Translations under genes and position numbers: made by a program | Notes under the pieces: generated by a model | What the model was told of the DNA's origin: nothing | The model's database searches: none | The model's input: only the letters and a program-made list of their open reading frames with translations | Assembly: GCF_002288635.1 (NCBI RefSeq) | Contig: NZ_NRSW01000001.1 | Coordinates: forward strand, 443,190 to 507,189 | DNA: 64,000 nucleotides | Direction of reading: 5' to 3' | Source of the DNA: Mucilaginibacter sp. MD40 | GTDB lineage: Bacteria > Bacteroidota > Bacteroidia > Sphingobacteriales > Sphingobacteriaceae | Shown here: positions 26,812 to 36,404 of the stretch, piece by piece | How the letters are laid out: each line of letters opens with the position of its first letter | Numbering within the stretch: the first letter of the stretch is position 1

Positions 26812-27657
26812 TCAGTAGGCGTTTTTGTTACCGGCCAGGGTATACACCACGGTTAAAAAAATGATGTACATATCCAGCAGAAAGGTCCAGTTCTTTAAGT
26901 ACCATACATCGGCATCCACACGATTCAGCATTTCATCTACTGTTGCCGTTCGGCCACGCAAACCGTTGGCTTGTGCCCAACCGGTGATACCCGGCTTTAC
27001 CAGGTGGCGTATCATAAAATGTTCTATCAGTTCAGAATATTCCCGTGTTTGAGAAAGCATGTGCGGCCGCGGACCAACTACAGACATGTCACCCATCAGC
27101 ACGTTAAAAAATTGCGGCAGCTCATCAAGATTGGTGCGCCGTAGAAAAGCGCCTACCCTGGTTATACGGGGGTCGCCTTTGGCGGTTTGCAGCTTATCAC
27201 AATCATCATTCATGTACATGCTACGAAACTTATAGCAGGCGAAACTTCGGTTATCGCGCGATGAACGTTCCTGTGAAAAAATTACCGGCCCCTTGGATTC
27301 AAGCCTGATGAGTAGGGCTATAATGGGCAGGAGCCAGCTTAAGATGAAAATAATAACAGCCAACGAAAAAACAATGTCAAACGCCCTTTTGCTGGCGCGA
27401 AACCAGTAATTGTTTTTGTAAAATATATTTTCATTTTCGGCCTCTATGAGTAACCCGTTAAAGGTTAACGCATTATTTATGAACAGATTGGTTGGGGCAG
27501 GAAAACTTATGCGGGCGTATGGTTGCGCCATATACCGGGTAAGTTCTTTGTAGTAAGCTGCGCGCAAGGCCGGTTTAAACAATTGATGATAACTGTTCGA
27601 AAACCCATCCTGGATTAAAATAGAGATGATACGGCTAAGGGATGTAACTCTTTCCAT
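26812..27657 (-). CDS. Initiating sugar-phosphate transferase (bacterial sugar transferase family)
   Basis: The 281-residue protein transfers a sugar-1-phosphate to undecaprenyl phosphate and so starts assembly of the EPS repeat unit. A membrane helix ([28 protein letters not shown], about 95-122) precedes the conserved catalytic part ([62 protein letters not shown]). The usual WcaJ/WbaP enzymes have about 460 residues with four more N-terminal spans and a CoA-binding-like domain; here those are absent and a soluble stretch of about 90 residues stands instead. It is the last EPS gene on this strand before ompA. Confidence 0.88.
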   Translation of the reverse strand: MERVTSLSRIISILIQDGFSNSYHQLFKPALRAAYYKELTRYMAQPYARISFPAPTNLFINNALTFNGLLIEAENENIFYKNNYWFRASKRAFDIVFSLAVIIFILSWLLPIIALLIRLESKGPVIFSQERSSRDNRSFACYKFRSMYMNDDCDKLQTAKGDPRITRVGAFLRRTNLDELPQFFNVLMGDMSVVGPRPHMLSQTREYSELIEHFMIRHLVKPGITGWAQANGLRGRTATVDEMLNRVDADVWYLKNWTFLLDMYIIFLTVVYTLAGNKNAY

Positions 27658-27706
27658 AACTTATGTACTATCTGTTAAACTTGTTTCAATAATCCTTTTC
27701 GTTGTT

Positions 27707-28504
27707 TTATTTGCGTGCTATGGTGAATATTAGCAGCGCTGTATTTAAAAAAAGCAGTCCCGGCTGCACTATAGTTGAAAAGTCCTGCATCTTCTCGTTC
27801 TTTATCGCCCTTCGGTTCTGTGCTACATAGATGATGTCCTGACTTTGCATGATAATGGCCGGGTTTGATACCGTACGAAAATCGTTCAGGTCAAAAAATA
27901 AAACCTGCGGATCTGTCATACCGCCCCGCACTATTTTAATTTTCTTTTCGTCGCCTTTTTCTGTCAAGCCGCCGGCTTGCGCCAGTACATCGATCAGGTT
28001 GGTCTTATCGCTTGTTAGCATGTAACTGCCCGGTGAGCGTACTTCGCCAAATACGGACACCTTCAGGTTCATTATTCGCAGGTCGATAATGGGGTTTTTG
28101 AGTACGGTGCGGGCGTAAAGCCCCTGTATTTTTTTGGCAGCCTCTAACTTGGTTAATCCGGCTACTTTTACTTTACCCAACACCGGCAGGGCAACTGTGC
28201 TATCGTTTTCTACCTGGTAGGTTTGGGGTTGCGGCGCATTTGAAGAAGCGTTTGATGTACTACCACCACCCGGAACTGTTACCACATAGTTAATATCCTG
28301 CAGGTTGCGCATTTGCAGTATGTCCTGCGTTTGTATCTTGTATTCATAAGGGGCAGCGCCTGCAATTGAAGGGGAATTTGTAGAGGCTACGTGTGTTTCA
28401 AAAAGCAATTGATTTTGCTTATATGAACAGGATATCCCTACTAACAAGTAGGCTAATGCGGTTAGGGTATAACACAAAAGGCGTATAGGTTTTTTGTGCA
28501 TCAT
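27707..28504 (-). CDS. wza: Polysaccharide export outer-membrane lipoprotein (Wza-type)
   Basis: The 265-residue product has a signal peptide and a lipobox-like cysteine (LVGISC) and then the polysaccharide export (poly_export) fold (YKIQTQDILQMRN, VALPVLGKVKVAGLTKLEAAKKIQ). SLBB-type repeats follow (FGEVRSPGSYMLTSDKTNLIDVLAQAGGL) and a C-terminal hydrophobic segment (PGLLFLNTALLIFTI) that probably forms the outer-membrane helix. It builds the exit channel for the polymer assembled by Wzx/Wzy and is gated with the Wzc-type kinase at 38425. The gene sits between the sugar transferase and a glycosyltransferase, 11 bases after the latter's stop. Confidence 0.88.
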   Translation of the reverse strand: MMHKKPIRLLCYTLTALAYLLVGISCSYKQNQLLFETHVASTNSPSIAGAAPYEYKIQTQDILQMRNLQDINYVVTVPGGGSTSNASSNAPQPQTYQVENDSTVALPVLGKVKVAGLTKLEAAKKIQGLYARTVLKNPIIDLRIMNLKVSVFGEVRSPGSYMLTSDKTNLIDVLAQAGGLTEKGDEKKIKIVRGGMTDPQVLFFDLNDFRTVSNPAIIMQSQDIIYVAQNRRAIKNEKMQDFSTIVQPGLLFLNTALLIFTIARK

Positions 28505-28515
28505 CTTAATTGTTT

Positions 28516-29664
28516 TTAGTTAAATGTGATCTGGCCTTCGCTCACCTTCGCCTGTCTCTTTTCTGCTTTTTCGTTCACTATCTGCTCAAAATGAGCAGCA
28601 TAAGAATCAACAACATTATCTATACTGTAAAAATTCTTTATCCTGTCGCGGTTGTTCAGCACCATAGCGTTATACTCACCGGTGCCTTTGTTAATGCTGT
28701 TGATGTATTGTGCTACATCATTTGAGGTGTGGAAATACCAGGCATTTTCGTTAAGCACTGCGCGGTTAAATACATTATCGCTGGCGCAGATAAGCGCGTT
28801 GGATGCCATAGCTTCCAACAAAGATGGATTTGTACCGCCTACAGTATGTCCGTGGAAATAAAGGTTTGAGTAATACCTGAGATTATTAAGCTTATCGCCA
28901 CTGAATATGCCCCCGCAGAAAATGATGTTAGGGTTGAACTTGAATTTTTTAACCAGATAATTGCCAAACACATTATCAGTACTACCTACTACCAGGAATT
29001 TATGTACCGAATTGGTTAGGCAATAACCATCCAATATAGTTTCTATACTATTTTCGGGCTCCATACGCGCGATCAGCATGTTATATTGCTGTGGCATCAG
29101 ACCATACTCAAGCAAAACGGCAGGATCATGATCATTAAACAAAGTGGCACCATAAGGGATAAACACCGGCTCCTTGCCGTATTTATTATAAAGATAGCGC
29201 TGTATCTCAGTGGAATCGGCAATAAGGTAATCGCTTGTGAGTACAGCCAGGCGCTCTGCCAGGCGCAAAAAAGCTTTAGCACTTTTTGAGTATTTAGCCC
29301 TGTTCCACTCCATACCATCCATGTTAGTGGTAATCACAGATTGTGTGGGTAACATCCAACCCCATATAGCGCTACTGGTATAGCCCAATTGCAGTATAAC
29401 ATCAAAGTTTCTTTTGCGGGCGTCTTTTATACAATTAAGGTCATAAATAAACTGCCCTGCTGTGCCTAACTTGTATTCGGGATCATAACAATGGCATATC
29501 TCAACACCGTTCCATTCCTTTTGCTGGTAAGGGTGGTTATGTGAGTTGTAAACGGTCACTTCAAAGCCTCTTTTTACCAAACCAACCGACAAGTATTCTG
29601 CACATTGTTCAAACCCACCGTAGTTGTTGGGGATACCTCTTGTTCCAATGATAGCGATGCGCAT
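28516..29664 (-). CDS. Glycosyltransferase, DUF1972/rhamnosyltransferase-like GT4
   Basis: The 382-residue enzyme begins with the characteristic MRIAIIGTRGIPNNYGGFE of the DUF1972 subfamily (GT4 fold, often rhamnosyl transfer). It continues with an N-terminal acceptor domain and a C-terminal nucleotide-sugar domain (AHGTVGGTNPSLLEAMASNA). It would add one sugar of the EPS repeat unit in the cytoplasm. It is the first gene of a minus-strand transcript that also holds wza and the sugar transferase. An inverted repeat lies 31 bases upstream of its start. Confidence 0.85.
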   Translation of the reverse strand: MRIAIIGTRGIPNNYGGFEQCAEYLSVGLVKRGFEVTVYNSHNHPYQQKEWNGVEICHCYDPEYKLGTAGQFIYDLNCIKDARKRNFDVILQLGYTSSAIWGWMLPTQSVITTNMDGMEWNRAKYSKSAKAFLRLAERLAVLTSDYLIADSTEIQRYLYNKYGKEPVFIPYGATLFNDHDPAVLLEYGLMPQQYNMLIARMEPENSIETILDGYCLTNSVHKFLVVGSTDNVFGNYLVKKFKFNPNIIFCGGIFSGDKLNNLRYYSNLYFHGHTVGGTNPSLLEAMASNALICASDNVFNRAVLNENAWYFHTSNDVAQYINSINKGTGEYNAMVLNNRDRIKNFYSIDNVVDSYAAHFEQIVNEKAEKRQAKVSEGQITFN

Positions 29665-29969
29665 AGTAGATATTATTAGCTATATAAATTGTTGCTAATA
29701 CCTTGAGGTATTAGACCTGTATTTGCAATAAATGCGTTAATCAATACTCTATATTACATCAAAAAACCTCGAAATTTTGCGCTGTAGGGCTATATGAATG
29801 AAATGAACAGGCGCAAACAGAGTGAACGAAATAGACTGTAGTTCCGGCCCTGAATAATTTATCTTGTCGCGATTTAAGACAGTTGAGCAGTTGGGAAAAC
29901 GGATAGAAATAGCTTATTATTTAACAGTTTTTGCGACGTACACAATTAGTTGAATAATGACCTCAACCC
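29665..29969. other. Divergent intergenic region between two EPS transcripts
   Basis: These 305 bases separate the GT4 gene at 29664 from the acyltransferase gene at 29970. They contain the inverted repeat at 29695-29714. No coding frame was seen, and promoters for both directions must lie here but no consensus could be fixed. Confidence 0.5.
29695..29714. promoter_or_regulatory. 8-bp perfect inverted repeat upstream of the GT4 gene
   Basis: CTAATACC, spacer TTGA, GGTATTAG; the sequence is palindromic and lies 31 bases before the start codon of the gene at 29664. It could be an operator for a dimeric regulator or a hairpin in the leader RNA. It has no T-run, so a terminator is less likely. 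Confidence 0.5.
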
Positions 29970-30635
29970 ATGAATAATTTATTTAAATTCATTACCAGGA
30001 TAAACCTGAAAACAATCCGCTTTAACTTTAAATACTTCCCGTTTAAAACGGCCATCAAATTCCCGGTACTTATCTCAAACAATGTTTTTTTGCACCAAAT
30101 GAAAGGGAGGGTAATTATCAACAGCCCGATCAGAACAGCACTGGTGCAGATAGGCTACGGCAAAATAGGTATTGCTGATTTTAAACGTTCACGGGCCGTA
30201 TGGGAAGTGCATGGCGATGTTGTTTTTAACGGGCGTGCATTTATCATGCATGGCTGCAAGCTAAATGTAAGCAAGGGGGCACAACTGATATTTGGTGATG
30301 ATTTTAACATGAGCACCGAATGCGCTATAGTGGCTGCTAAGAAAATAGAGATAGGTAACCACAGCGGTATCTCGTGGGAAAGCCTAGTGATGGATACGGA
30401 TTTCCATCATATAGCAGATGAAACCGGGACAGTTTTTAATCACCCAAAAGAAATTATTATTGGTGATAATGTATGGGTGGCCTGCAAATGCACTATTTTG
30501 AAAGGAGCTGTTATCCCTAACGGCTGTGTTGTTGCTGCAAACTCAATGGTTACTAAACCGCTTGTTGGCGAGAAAAGCATTTTTGGCGGCAACCCGCCAA
30601 GGGTTCTGAAAAGCGGGATTTCGTGGTGGTATTAA
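29970..30635 (+). CDS. Hexapeptide-repeat acyltransferase of EPS locus
   Basis: The 221-residue protein has the left-handed beta-helix of acetyl/acyltransferases ([23 protein letters not shown] and the preceding turns) and a C-terminal [12 protein letters not shown]. The active-site histidine pair is suggested by DFHHIADE. It probably acetylates a sugar of the polymer. It is the only EPS gene on the plus strand. Its stop overlaps the stop of the next acyltransferase (30632-30634) by three bases in a tail-to-tail arrangement. Confidence 0.82.
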   Translation: MNNLFKFITRINLKTIRFNFKYFPFKTAIKFPVLISNNVFLHQMKGRVIINSPIRTALVQIGYGKIGIADFKRSRAVWEVHGDVVFNGRAFIMHGCKLNVSKGAQLIFGDDFNMSTECAIVAAKKIEIGNHSGISWESLVMDTDFHHIADETGTVFNHPKEIIIGDNVWVACKCTILKGAVIPNGCVVAANSMVTKPLVGEKSIFGGNPPRVLKSGISWWY

Positions 30636-31174
30636 ATGATGGGTAATACGTAGTCGCCTAAGTTGTAAACTAAGTTCGGGTTACGATCTGCAATTTTTTT
30701 CGCCGGGATGCCGCCCACTACCGTATAAGGTGCAACATCACCTGTAACCACGGCACCTGCAGCTACCACCGCGCCCTTTCCAATTGTTACTCCGGGTAAT
30801 ATAATGGCCCTTGAGCATACCCAGGTATAATCTTCAATAACCACCGGTGCACCTGCTTGTGCAAAATCCGGGCTATTATAATCATGATGTAGTGTCCATA
30901 TCATTACCTCATTACTTAGGTTTACATTGCTGCCGATGCTCAAACCCATACGTGCATCTAACAGAGCCTTGTGCCCGATGATGGTGTCGTGGCCGATGCT
31001 CATCTTCCAGGGCGACCGGACTTCGAAACCTCTATACAGGCCAACATTCCGGTCTATTTTTGCTCTCAGCAATTTTAACAACCCTACTCTAAGTGTGTGA
31101 AAAGGTAAGAGGGAGACCAATCCACAAGCCATATAAATGCATGATCCTTTAAATTTCTGATATTCGTTTGCCAT
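30632..31174 (-). CDS. Hexapeptide-repeat acyltransferase (colanic acid WcaF-like)
   Basis: The 180-residue product has the left-handed beta-helix signature with the motif WTLHHDYN carrying the probable catalytic histidines, [18 protein letters not shown] and GGIPAKKI at the end. Such enzymes O-acetylate polysaccharide units. It is the last gene of the long minus-strand EPS transcript that starts at wzc. It converges with the plus-strand acyltransferase and their stop codons overlap. Confidence 0.83.
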   Translation of the reverse strand: MANEYQKFKGSCIYMACGLVSLLPFHTLRVGLLKLLRAKIDRNVGLYRGFEVRSPWKMSIGHDTIIGHKALLDARMGLSIGSNVNLSNEVMIWTLHHDYNSPDFAQAGAPVVIEDYTWVCSRAIILPGVTIGKGAVVAAGAVVTGDVAPYTVVGGIPAKKIADRNPNLVYNLGDYVLPII

Positions 31175-31188
31175 CGCTGATAAAATTT

Positions 31189-31917
31189 TCAGGCTGATCT
31201 TAATACTTCTACCTCATTAGTTTGATTGGTGGTGCGGCGTTTGATGACCTTAGCAGGCACGCCTCCAGCTACTGAGTTTGCAGGTATAGACTTGTTAACC
31301 ACGCTTCCTGCCGCTATCACACAACCATTACCTATTTCAACGCCATCCAAAATAGTTACCGCGGCACCTATCCAACAGTTATTACCGATGATAACACCTT
31401 GCCGGGTTACGCCCTGATTCTTAATGATCACGTCCGTGTTTTGAAAAACATGATTCTCTGAAAAAATCTTAACGCCCGGCCCTATTATCACGTCTTTGCC
31501 AATGGTTACGCCGCCTTGCCCCGCGATAAAGGCTCCCGCATTAATACCCGTGTTGTTCCCGATGCTTACACCAACACCTTTATTAGCCACAACGCCGGTG
31601 CAAACTATAGAACCGTCGCGGGAAATGCTCACGTTATCCCCTATTTGGATGCCCTTTTCTGAAAGTGCGTTGAGGTAAACACCATCTTCCAATATCAAAT
31701 TTTTGCCAGCCCTTACCAAGTGTGCATGTTTTACTTTTACACCCGTTCCCACGAACGTTATTCCCTGCGTTTTTATAAACAGTTTAAGCCAACAACCGCG
31801 CAAAACCTGACCCGCCCTGCCTGATAAGATGATCAGCAGGTCGCGCGTGCTGTATCTGCATTCCCATTTATAATTGGGATCACGCTTTAGTTTTGCTATC
31901 AATTTCTCAACTAACAC
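31189..31917 (-). CDS. Hexapeptide-repeat acyltransferase
   Basis: The 242-residue protein shows continuous left-handed beta-helix turns ([56 protein letters not shown]) and [11 protein letters not shown] at the end. The active-site histidine lies in FSENHVFQN. It resembles acetyltransferases of EPS and O-antigen loci. It overlaps the upstream GT4 gene by 11 bases and is followed after 14 bases by a second acyltransferase of the same family. Confidence 0.83.
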   Translation of the reverse strand: MLVEKLIAKLKRDPNYKWECRYSTRDLLIILSGRAGQVLRGCWLKLFIKTQGITFVGTGVKVKHAHLVRAGKNLILEDGVYLNALSEKGIQIGDNVSISRDGSIVCTGVVANKGVGVSIGNNTGINAGAFIAGQGGVTIGKDVIIGPGVKIFSENHVFQNTDVIIKNQGVTRQGVIIGNNCWIGAAVTILDGVEIGNGCVIAAGSVVNKSIPANSVAGGVPAKVIKRRTTNQTNEVEVLRSA

Positions 31918-33043
31918 CGGCTTCTTCCATTATGGTTAGGATCTGCTGCACCGAACGTGACCACGTAAACCTTTCAACGTGTTCCAATCCTTTAGCAACC
32001 TTTTCGCTATACAGATCAGTATTATTTAAAAGTGTATCTATCTTTAGGGCTATGTCACGGGGATTGTCCGGGTCGATATATATTGCTACATCTCCGCAAA
32101 CCTCGGGCATGGCGGTTCGGTCTGATACGATGACCGGCACGCCGCATTTCATTGCCTCCAAAGGCGGCAACCCAAATCCTTCGGCATAGGACGGGAAGCA
32201 AAAAATAGTTGCACAGGCATAAATCAGCCGCAGGTCAGCCTCCGGCACATGACCAGTAATAATGATGCGATGTGATATATTATACTGAGCGATCAAAGTT
32301 TCCAACTCATCAGTCAGATTATTACGTTCCCCTGCAATTACCAACGGTATGTTTTGATCTCCGATGTACAAAATGGCTTTAACAAGGTTAAGCAGGTTTT
32401 TACGAACATTTACCCTGCCTACAAAAAGCAGGTATTTTTCCGGCATTCCATAGTTGTTAAGTACTGACTGCACTTCATTATTATTATAAAAACTCCTGGG
32501 TTTAAAGTTTTGATCAATACCGTGGTAAACCACATGGGTATTTAAACAGCCGGAAACCTTATTACTTATCAGCCTTTCCTTTTCGGATGCAGATATGGCT
32601 ATAACCGTGTCTGACCCTGAAGCCAAACGCTTCATCTGCTTAAAATAAAACCTCTCGGTGCCTGTATAATATTCAGGGTAGTCGAGAAACAGAACATCAT
32701 GTATGTATGCTACCTTATGAAGCCTGCCTGGCCATGTACTTGCAAAATTTTGAAACAGTACGGCTTTTAATTTATGCCGTATAGCCGCCAGGGGAACCAA
32801 AAACTGGTTTAATAAAAGGTTGGGTATTTTCGGCAGACCAATCAATTTAACATCTGCTGGAAACAAAGCCTGCGCTTGCCTTTTAAATTTTGATGGTATA
32901 AAAAGGTGCAGGTTAAAGCGACCATTGTTATGCAATATCATTTCGCTGACCAGATTCTTAACGACCATATTACCGCTGGGCGGACCGCTAAAGAACCACT
33001 TGGCATCAATACCAATATTTATTTTGTCCGGGGTGTTACTCAT
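31907..33043 (-). CDS. Glycosyltransferase family 4 (GT-B)
   Basis: The 378-residue protein has the GT-B layout: an N-terminal acceptor domain (IGIDAKWFFSGPPSGNMV) and a C-terminal donor domain with the GT4 E-x7-E motif (SYAEGFGLPPLEAMKCGVPV). The linker region carries GRVNVRKNLLNLVKAI. It transfers a nucleotide-activated sugar to the lipid-linked repeat unit. Its start overlaps the previous gene's stop by four bases (ATGA), and the next gene starts within its 3' end, so translation is coupled. Confidence 0.88.
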   Translation of the reverse strand: MSNTPDKINIGIDAKWFFSGPPSGNMVVKNLVSEMILHNNGRFNLHLFIPSKFKRQAQALFPADVKLIGLPKIPNLLLNQFLVPLAAIRHKLKAVLFQNFASTWPGRLHKVAYIHDVLFLDYPEYYTGTERFYFKQMKRLASGSDTVIAISASEKERLISNKVSGCLNTHVVYHGIDQNFKPRSFYNNNEVQSVLNNYGMPEKYLLFVGRVNVRKNLLNLVKAILYIGDQNIPLVIAGERNNLTDELETLIAQYNISHRIIITGHVPEADLRLIYACATIFCFPSYAEGFGLPPLEAMKCGVPVIVSDRTAMPEVCGDVAIYIDPDNPRDIALKIDTLLNNTDLYSEKVAKGLEHVERFTWSRSVQQILTIMEEAGVS

Positions 33044-34344
33044 GGCACAATATTTAACCTCCCTTCTGTAGGATAGCTGTTACGTTGGCCGTGCACTGCA
33101 ATGGCTTCGTCGTAAATATGGTTCAACTTTTTTAAGCGTTTATCCCAGCGATGTTCGTTGGCACACAGCAGTGTGGTTTGGTGCATATCTGTCAACATCC
33201 AAGTGTTGTTGAGCAGAATATTTATGACAGATGCAAGCTGTTGCAGCATGTTATCATAAGTATCAATAGGCACCTTTACCCCGCACTTAGAACATATTAC
33301 ATCGCCCATTCCACAATGGTCTGGCGTAAGAGTAGGCACGCCATTGCTCATGGCTTCAAATATTACGGCAGGGTTATCCTCGGCAATGCTGGTCATAATG
33401 TGTAAATGGCCGGCGGCCATCAATCGCACTGCCTCCTTACGTGGCAAATGCCCATGGAAGATAACCTTGTCTGCCATCCTATTCTCAGTGGCGTATTGTT
33501 CAAGCTCATCTCGCAGCGGACCATCCCCCAAAACGTTCAGCACCCAATTATCTCTCTGTACAGCAGCCAATGCCTGCAGGCACATTTTCAGGTTTTTGCG
33601 TCCATTTAACGTGCCGCTCCAAACCAGTTGCACCTTATCAGCCATGTTATTAAATTTATTCACTGCCGGGAACACATCGCCGGCTATTCCTTGCTCTGGC
33701 AGGTAGTAACTGTCCCGATTAAAATATTGCTTGATTGTTTGCTGTCCTAAACGCGTAGCCGCTATCAATATATCGGCTTTTTTAAATGCTAATTTTATCC
33801 GAAGTGAGTATCTAAGCTGATATTTGTTGATACAATTTTTAAGGATAAACTTTATTCTCGTTCTAAAAGGCAGTTCTGCTAACAGCTGCTTGTCTATAAT
33901 CTTCATTCCTCCAATTGGCCCCCATACCAATGGCTTGCCCAGTTTGCTCAGAAAACCCGGCTCCCGAAAACCTATCGGGCCCAGCTGGTGTACTACATCA
34001 ATATCCACTTCCTTTATTAACTCGCGAGCGACTTTGAGCGCTTGTTTTTGCCACAGGTAGTAGGCAAAATAAAAAAACCACCCAAAGCCGGCCTTATTCA
34101 ATAGGTTAATGGTTTTAGCACCCCACCCGGCCTTTACCTCAATAAACTTTATCCCGCGCAGAGGATTTCTCTCAATATACTGCCTTAGTGTTTGCGTATC
34201 GCCCATGTGGTCATCAGACATGCCGTACAGCACCCAAAGATCATGCTTCCCGGCCAGGTGCTTTACGGTATTCCAGGCCGCAGCATATTCCGACCCCCTT
34301 GTTGGAGATATGGCATAAGCTGATATGAGGAGCTTTTTTTTCAA
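33040..34344 (-). CDS. Glycosyltransferase family 4 (GT-B)
   Basis: The 434-residue protein has a typical GT4 C-terminal half (LVWSGTLNGRKNLKMCLQAL, LHIMTSIAEDNPAVIFEAMSNG, containing the E-x7-E pair) and an N-terminal acceptor half. Such enzymes add the second or later sugars of an EPS repeat unit. The gene overlaps both neighbours by about four bases (ATGA at the 33040-33043 end, and at 34341-34344), so it belongs to a tightly coupled cluster. The donor and linkage cannot be predicted. Confidence 0.87.
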   Translation of the reverse strand: MKKKLLISAYAISPTRGSEYAAAWNTVKHLAGKHDLWVLYGMSDDHMGDTQTLRQYIERNPLRGIKFIEVKAGWGAKTINLLNKAGFGWFFYFAYYLWQKQALKVARELIKEVDIDVVHQLGPIGFREPGFLSKLGKPLVWGPIGGMKIIDKQLLAELPFRTRIKFILKNCINKYQLRYSLRIKLAFKKADILIAATRLGQQTIKQYFNRDSYYLPEQGIAGDVFPAVNKFNNMADKVQLVWSGTLNGRKNLKMCLQALAAVQRDNWVLNVLGDGPLRDELEQYATENRMADKVIFHGHLPRKEAVRLMAAGHLHIMTSIAEDNPAVIFEAMSNGVPTLTPDHCGMGDVICSKCGVKVPIDTYDNMLQQLASVINILLNNTWMLTDMHQTTLLCANEHRWDKRLKKLNHIYDEAIAVHGQRNSYPTEGRLNIVP

Positions 34345-35120
34345 AGCGTTGCTAATTTGTTTCCCGAGCGGAAGGGGTCTTTATACCACAGGCGCCAACG
34401 CAGCCTGTTCAGTTGGTTAAACAAACCGGCTATCAGGAAACTACTCCATGACAAGTTCCGTTTCATAACGGCAAGTTCTTCGGCATGCATTTTTTTAACA
34501 TCGTTACTAACGCCGAAAGTGCGCATACAGGCAATGTGCTCGTCAATATGTTTTATCTTATAACCGGCATGTTTTATCCTCAAAAACATATCGTAATCCA
34601 TCGCTATTTTATAAGCAGGATCATACCCGCCAACCGCCTTGTAAACGCCATTTCTAACAAAACAGGTCGGGTGCATAATGTACATACCGTAATTAAGCCA
34701 GCCGATTTTGCTTTTCTTTATGCGTTTAAAACCGTTATCACCTATCAGCAATAAATTAGCGCAACATACATCATCATTGGCATATGTGTTTATCATCATT
34801 AGCTCAATGGCATCCTGCATGTACCAATCATCGGCGTTTATCATACCTATCCATTGCCCGGTTGCGTGGGCTATGCCTTTGTTGAAGCCATCGGCAATAC
34901 CTTTATCAGGCTCACTTACAATTACCGCTATCCTGTCGCGATATTTTTCAATAATGTCCAGTGTACCATCTGTTGAACCGCCATCCATCACGATGTACTC
35001 AATATTTTTATAGGTTTGGTTGAGTACGCTTAAAATAGTTTGCTCGATGGTATCAACCGCGTTAAGCACTGTTGTTACGATACTTACTTTAGGGTTTGCA
35101 GTATAATTTTGTGTATTCAT
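34341..35120 (-). CDS. Glycosyltransferase family 2 (GT-A)
   Basis: The 259-residue enzyme has the GT2 start KVSIVTTVLNAVDTIEQTI and a DxD-like region with YIVMDGGSTDGTLDIIEKY. MINADDWY and PTCFVRNGVYKAVGGYD complete the donor site. It is a cytoplasmic inverting transferase with a basic C-terminal tail (RLRWRLWYKDP) that may bind the membrane. It overlaps the next glycosyltransferase by four bases and follows the polymerase gene by 6 bases. Confidence 0.9.
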   Translation of the reverse strand: MNTQNYTANPKVSIVTTVLNAVDTIEQTILSVLNQTYKNIEYIVMDGGSTDGTLDIIEKYRDRIAVIVSEPDKGIADGFNKGIAHATGQWIGMINADDWYMQDAIELMMINTYANDDVCCANLLLIGDNGFKRIKKSKIGWLNYGMYIMHPTCFVRNGVYKAVGGYDPAYKIAMDYDMFLRIKHAGYKIKHIDEHIACMRTFGVSNDVKKMHAEELAVMKRNLSWSSFLIAGLFNQLNRLRWRLWYKDPFRSGNKLATL

Positions 35121-35126
35121 GGCAAA

Positions 35127-36398
35127 TTAGTAGGCAAATTGGTTTAAAGGCTGTCTGGCTGCTTCGCGCTGCTCACTCAGAAAGAGCAAATGGTTAAAAT
35201 TGAGGTAACTAAAGCCGAGAGTTACCATCAGGACACTCATCTCCACATTAAAAAAAGCCGTTACAATATAATTGGTCAGAAAAAGGCTGAGGATGCATCC
35301 AATTGAAAGTGCAGCGAATAACTTGATCACCGGTCGGCCGTTTGTGTTGGCATAGTTACGCCAGTTAACAACGATCAACCTTATAAAAACAAACGCGTAG
35401 GCTACAATGCCCAACATACCCGTTTTTATAAGCAGATAGAGCCAGCCATTATGCAGCACCGGGATAAACTCGTAATCGGTATCCTCACCCAAACGCAAAA
35501 AGGTTTTGAGATCTACCAGTTTACCCAGGCCGCCGAAGACCCAATCCTTTGTATCTCCCTGCATGTATTGATTAAGCGCCATGAAAGATTCATAACCGCG
35601 ATATTTAGTATTGATATCTTCCTCTGTGCTGTAATCACCGACGCTCAATTCGTTGAAAGAGCCGAGTAGTTTATCGATAAAAGAAGTTGACGACGCGGTT
35701 GGTCTGAAAATATCCAGCGGTACAAATGATACCAGAACTATTATTATAAATGATACCGGGAGCACCCATTGCCTTTTGAGTTTATTGGCAATCAAAAGTA
35801 TCACAAAACAAAACGTGATGATAAGATAGGTACGGGATGCACACATGTAAATACCGAACGCATTAACCACCAGAAACAGGTTAAAATAAAACCCGCTAAA
35901 CAGTTTAATATTGAACTTCTTAGTGAGCAATAATATGGCAAATGCCAAAGGCGGGCCGGGCGTACCAACAATGCCAATAGCATAGTGGGCGGAATACGGA
36001 TCGGTAAGTGAACCAAAACCTACATTGTATACGGAAATACCGGTAACCAGCAACGACGTTAGTAAACCTGCGTAAACTAATACTTTCAAAAACTCGTCTA
36101 TCTTTAAATGGCAGGCAAGCAAAATGCCGGTAAGTGTAAAAAGTACCGGTAGCATGAAATAATAAATATCCTTTAATATAAGGTAATTATTATTCGAGAA
36201 ACCTGCGAACATCCCTAATACAACCGGAATAACAAGAATACCGAACAGCCTTATCAGCTTAAGCGCAGACACATGCCTGTTTAAAGGCATGGCGATGATG
36301 GCAAGTGATACGCCGATAACAATTGCCTGCATATGGAAAAACGAAGTCACAACCAGTAACAATAATAAAGCAGAATAGAACTTCACTCTCAATGCCAT
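35127..36398 (-). CDS. O-antigen/EPS polymerase (Wzy-like membrane protein)
   Basis: The 423-residue protein is almost entirely hydrophobic with roughly 10-12 predicted membrane helices and one large central loop around residues 225-300 (NELSVGDYSTEEDINTKYRGYESF). This is the usual topology of Wzy polymerases and O-antigen ligases. The context between flippase and glycosyltransferases favours a polymerase. It lies 6 bases from the GT2 start and 6 from the acyltransferase stop. Sequence identity in this family is low, so the call rests on topology and neighbours. Confidence 0.75.
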   Translation of the reverse strand: MALRVKFYSALLLLLVVTSFFHMQAIVIGVSLAIIAMPLNRHVSALKLIRLFGILVIPVVLGMFAGFSNNNYLILKDIYYFMLPVLFTLTGILLACHLKIDEFLKVLVYAGLLTSLLVTGISVYNVGFGSLTDPYSAHYAIGIVGTPGPPLAFAILLLTKKFNIKLFSGFYFNLFLVVNAFGIYMCASRTYLIITFCFVILLIANKLKRQWVLPVSFIIIVLVSFVPLDIFRPTASSTSFIDKLLGSFNELSVGDYSTEEDINTKYRGYESFMALNQYMQGDTKDWVFGGLGKLVDLKTFLRLGEDTDYEFIPVLHNGWLYLLIKTGMLGIVAYAFVFIRLIVVNWRNYANTNGRPVIKLFAALSIGCILSLFLTNYIVTAFFNVEMSVLMVTLGFSYLNFNHLLFLSEQREAARQPLNQFAY

Positions 36399-36404
36399 AC
36401 CCTT

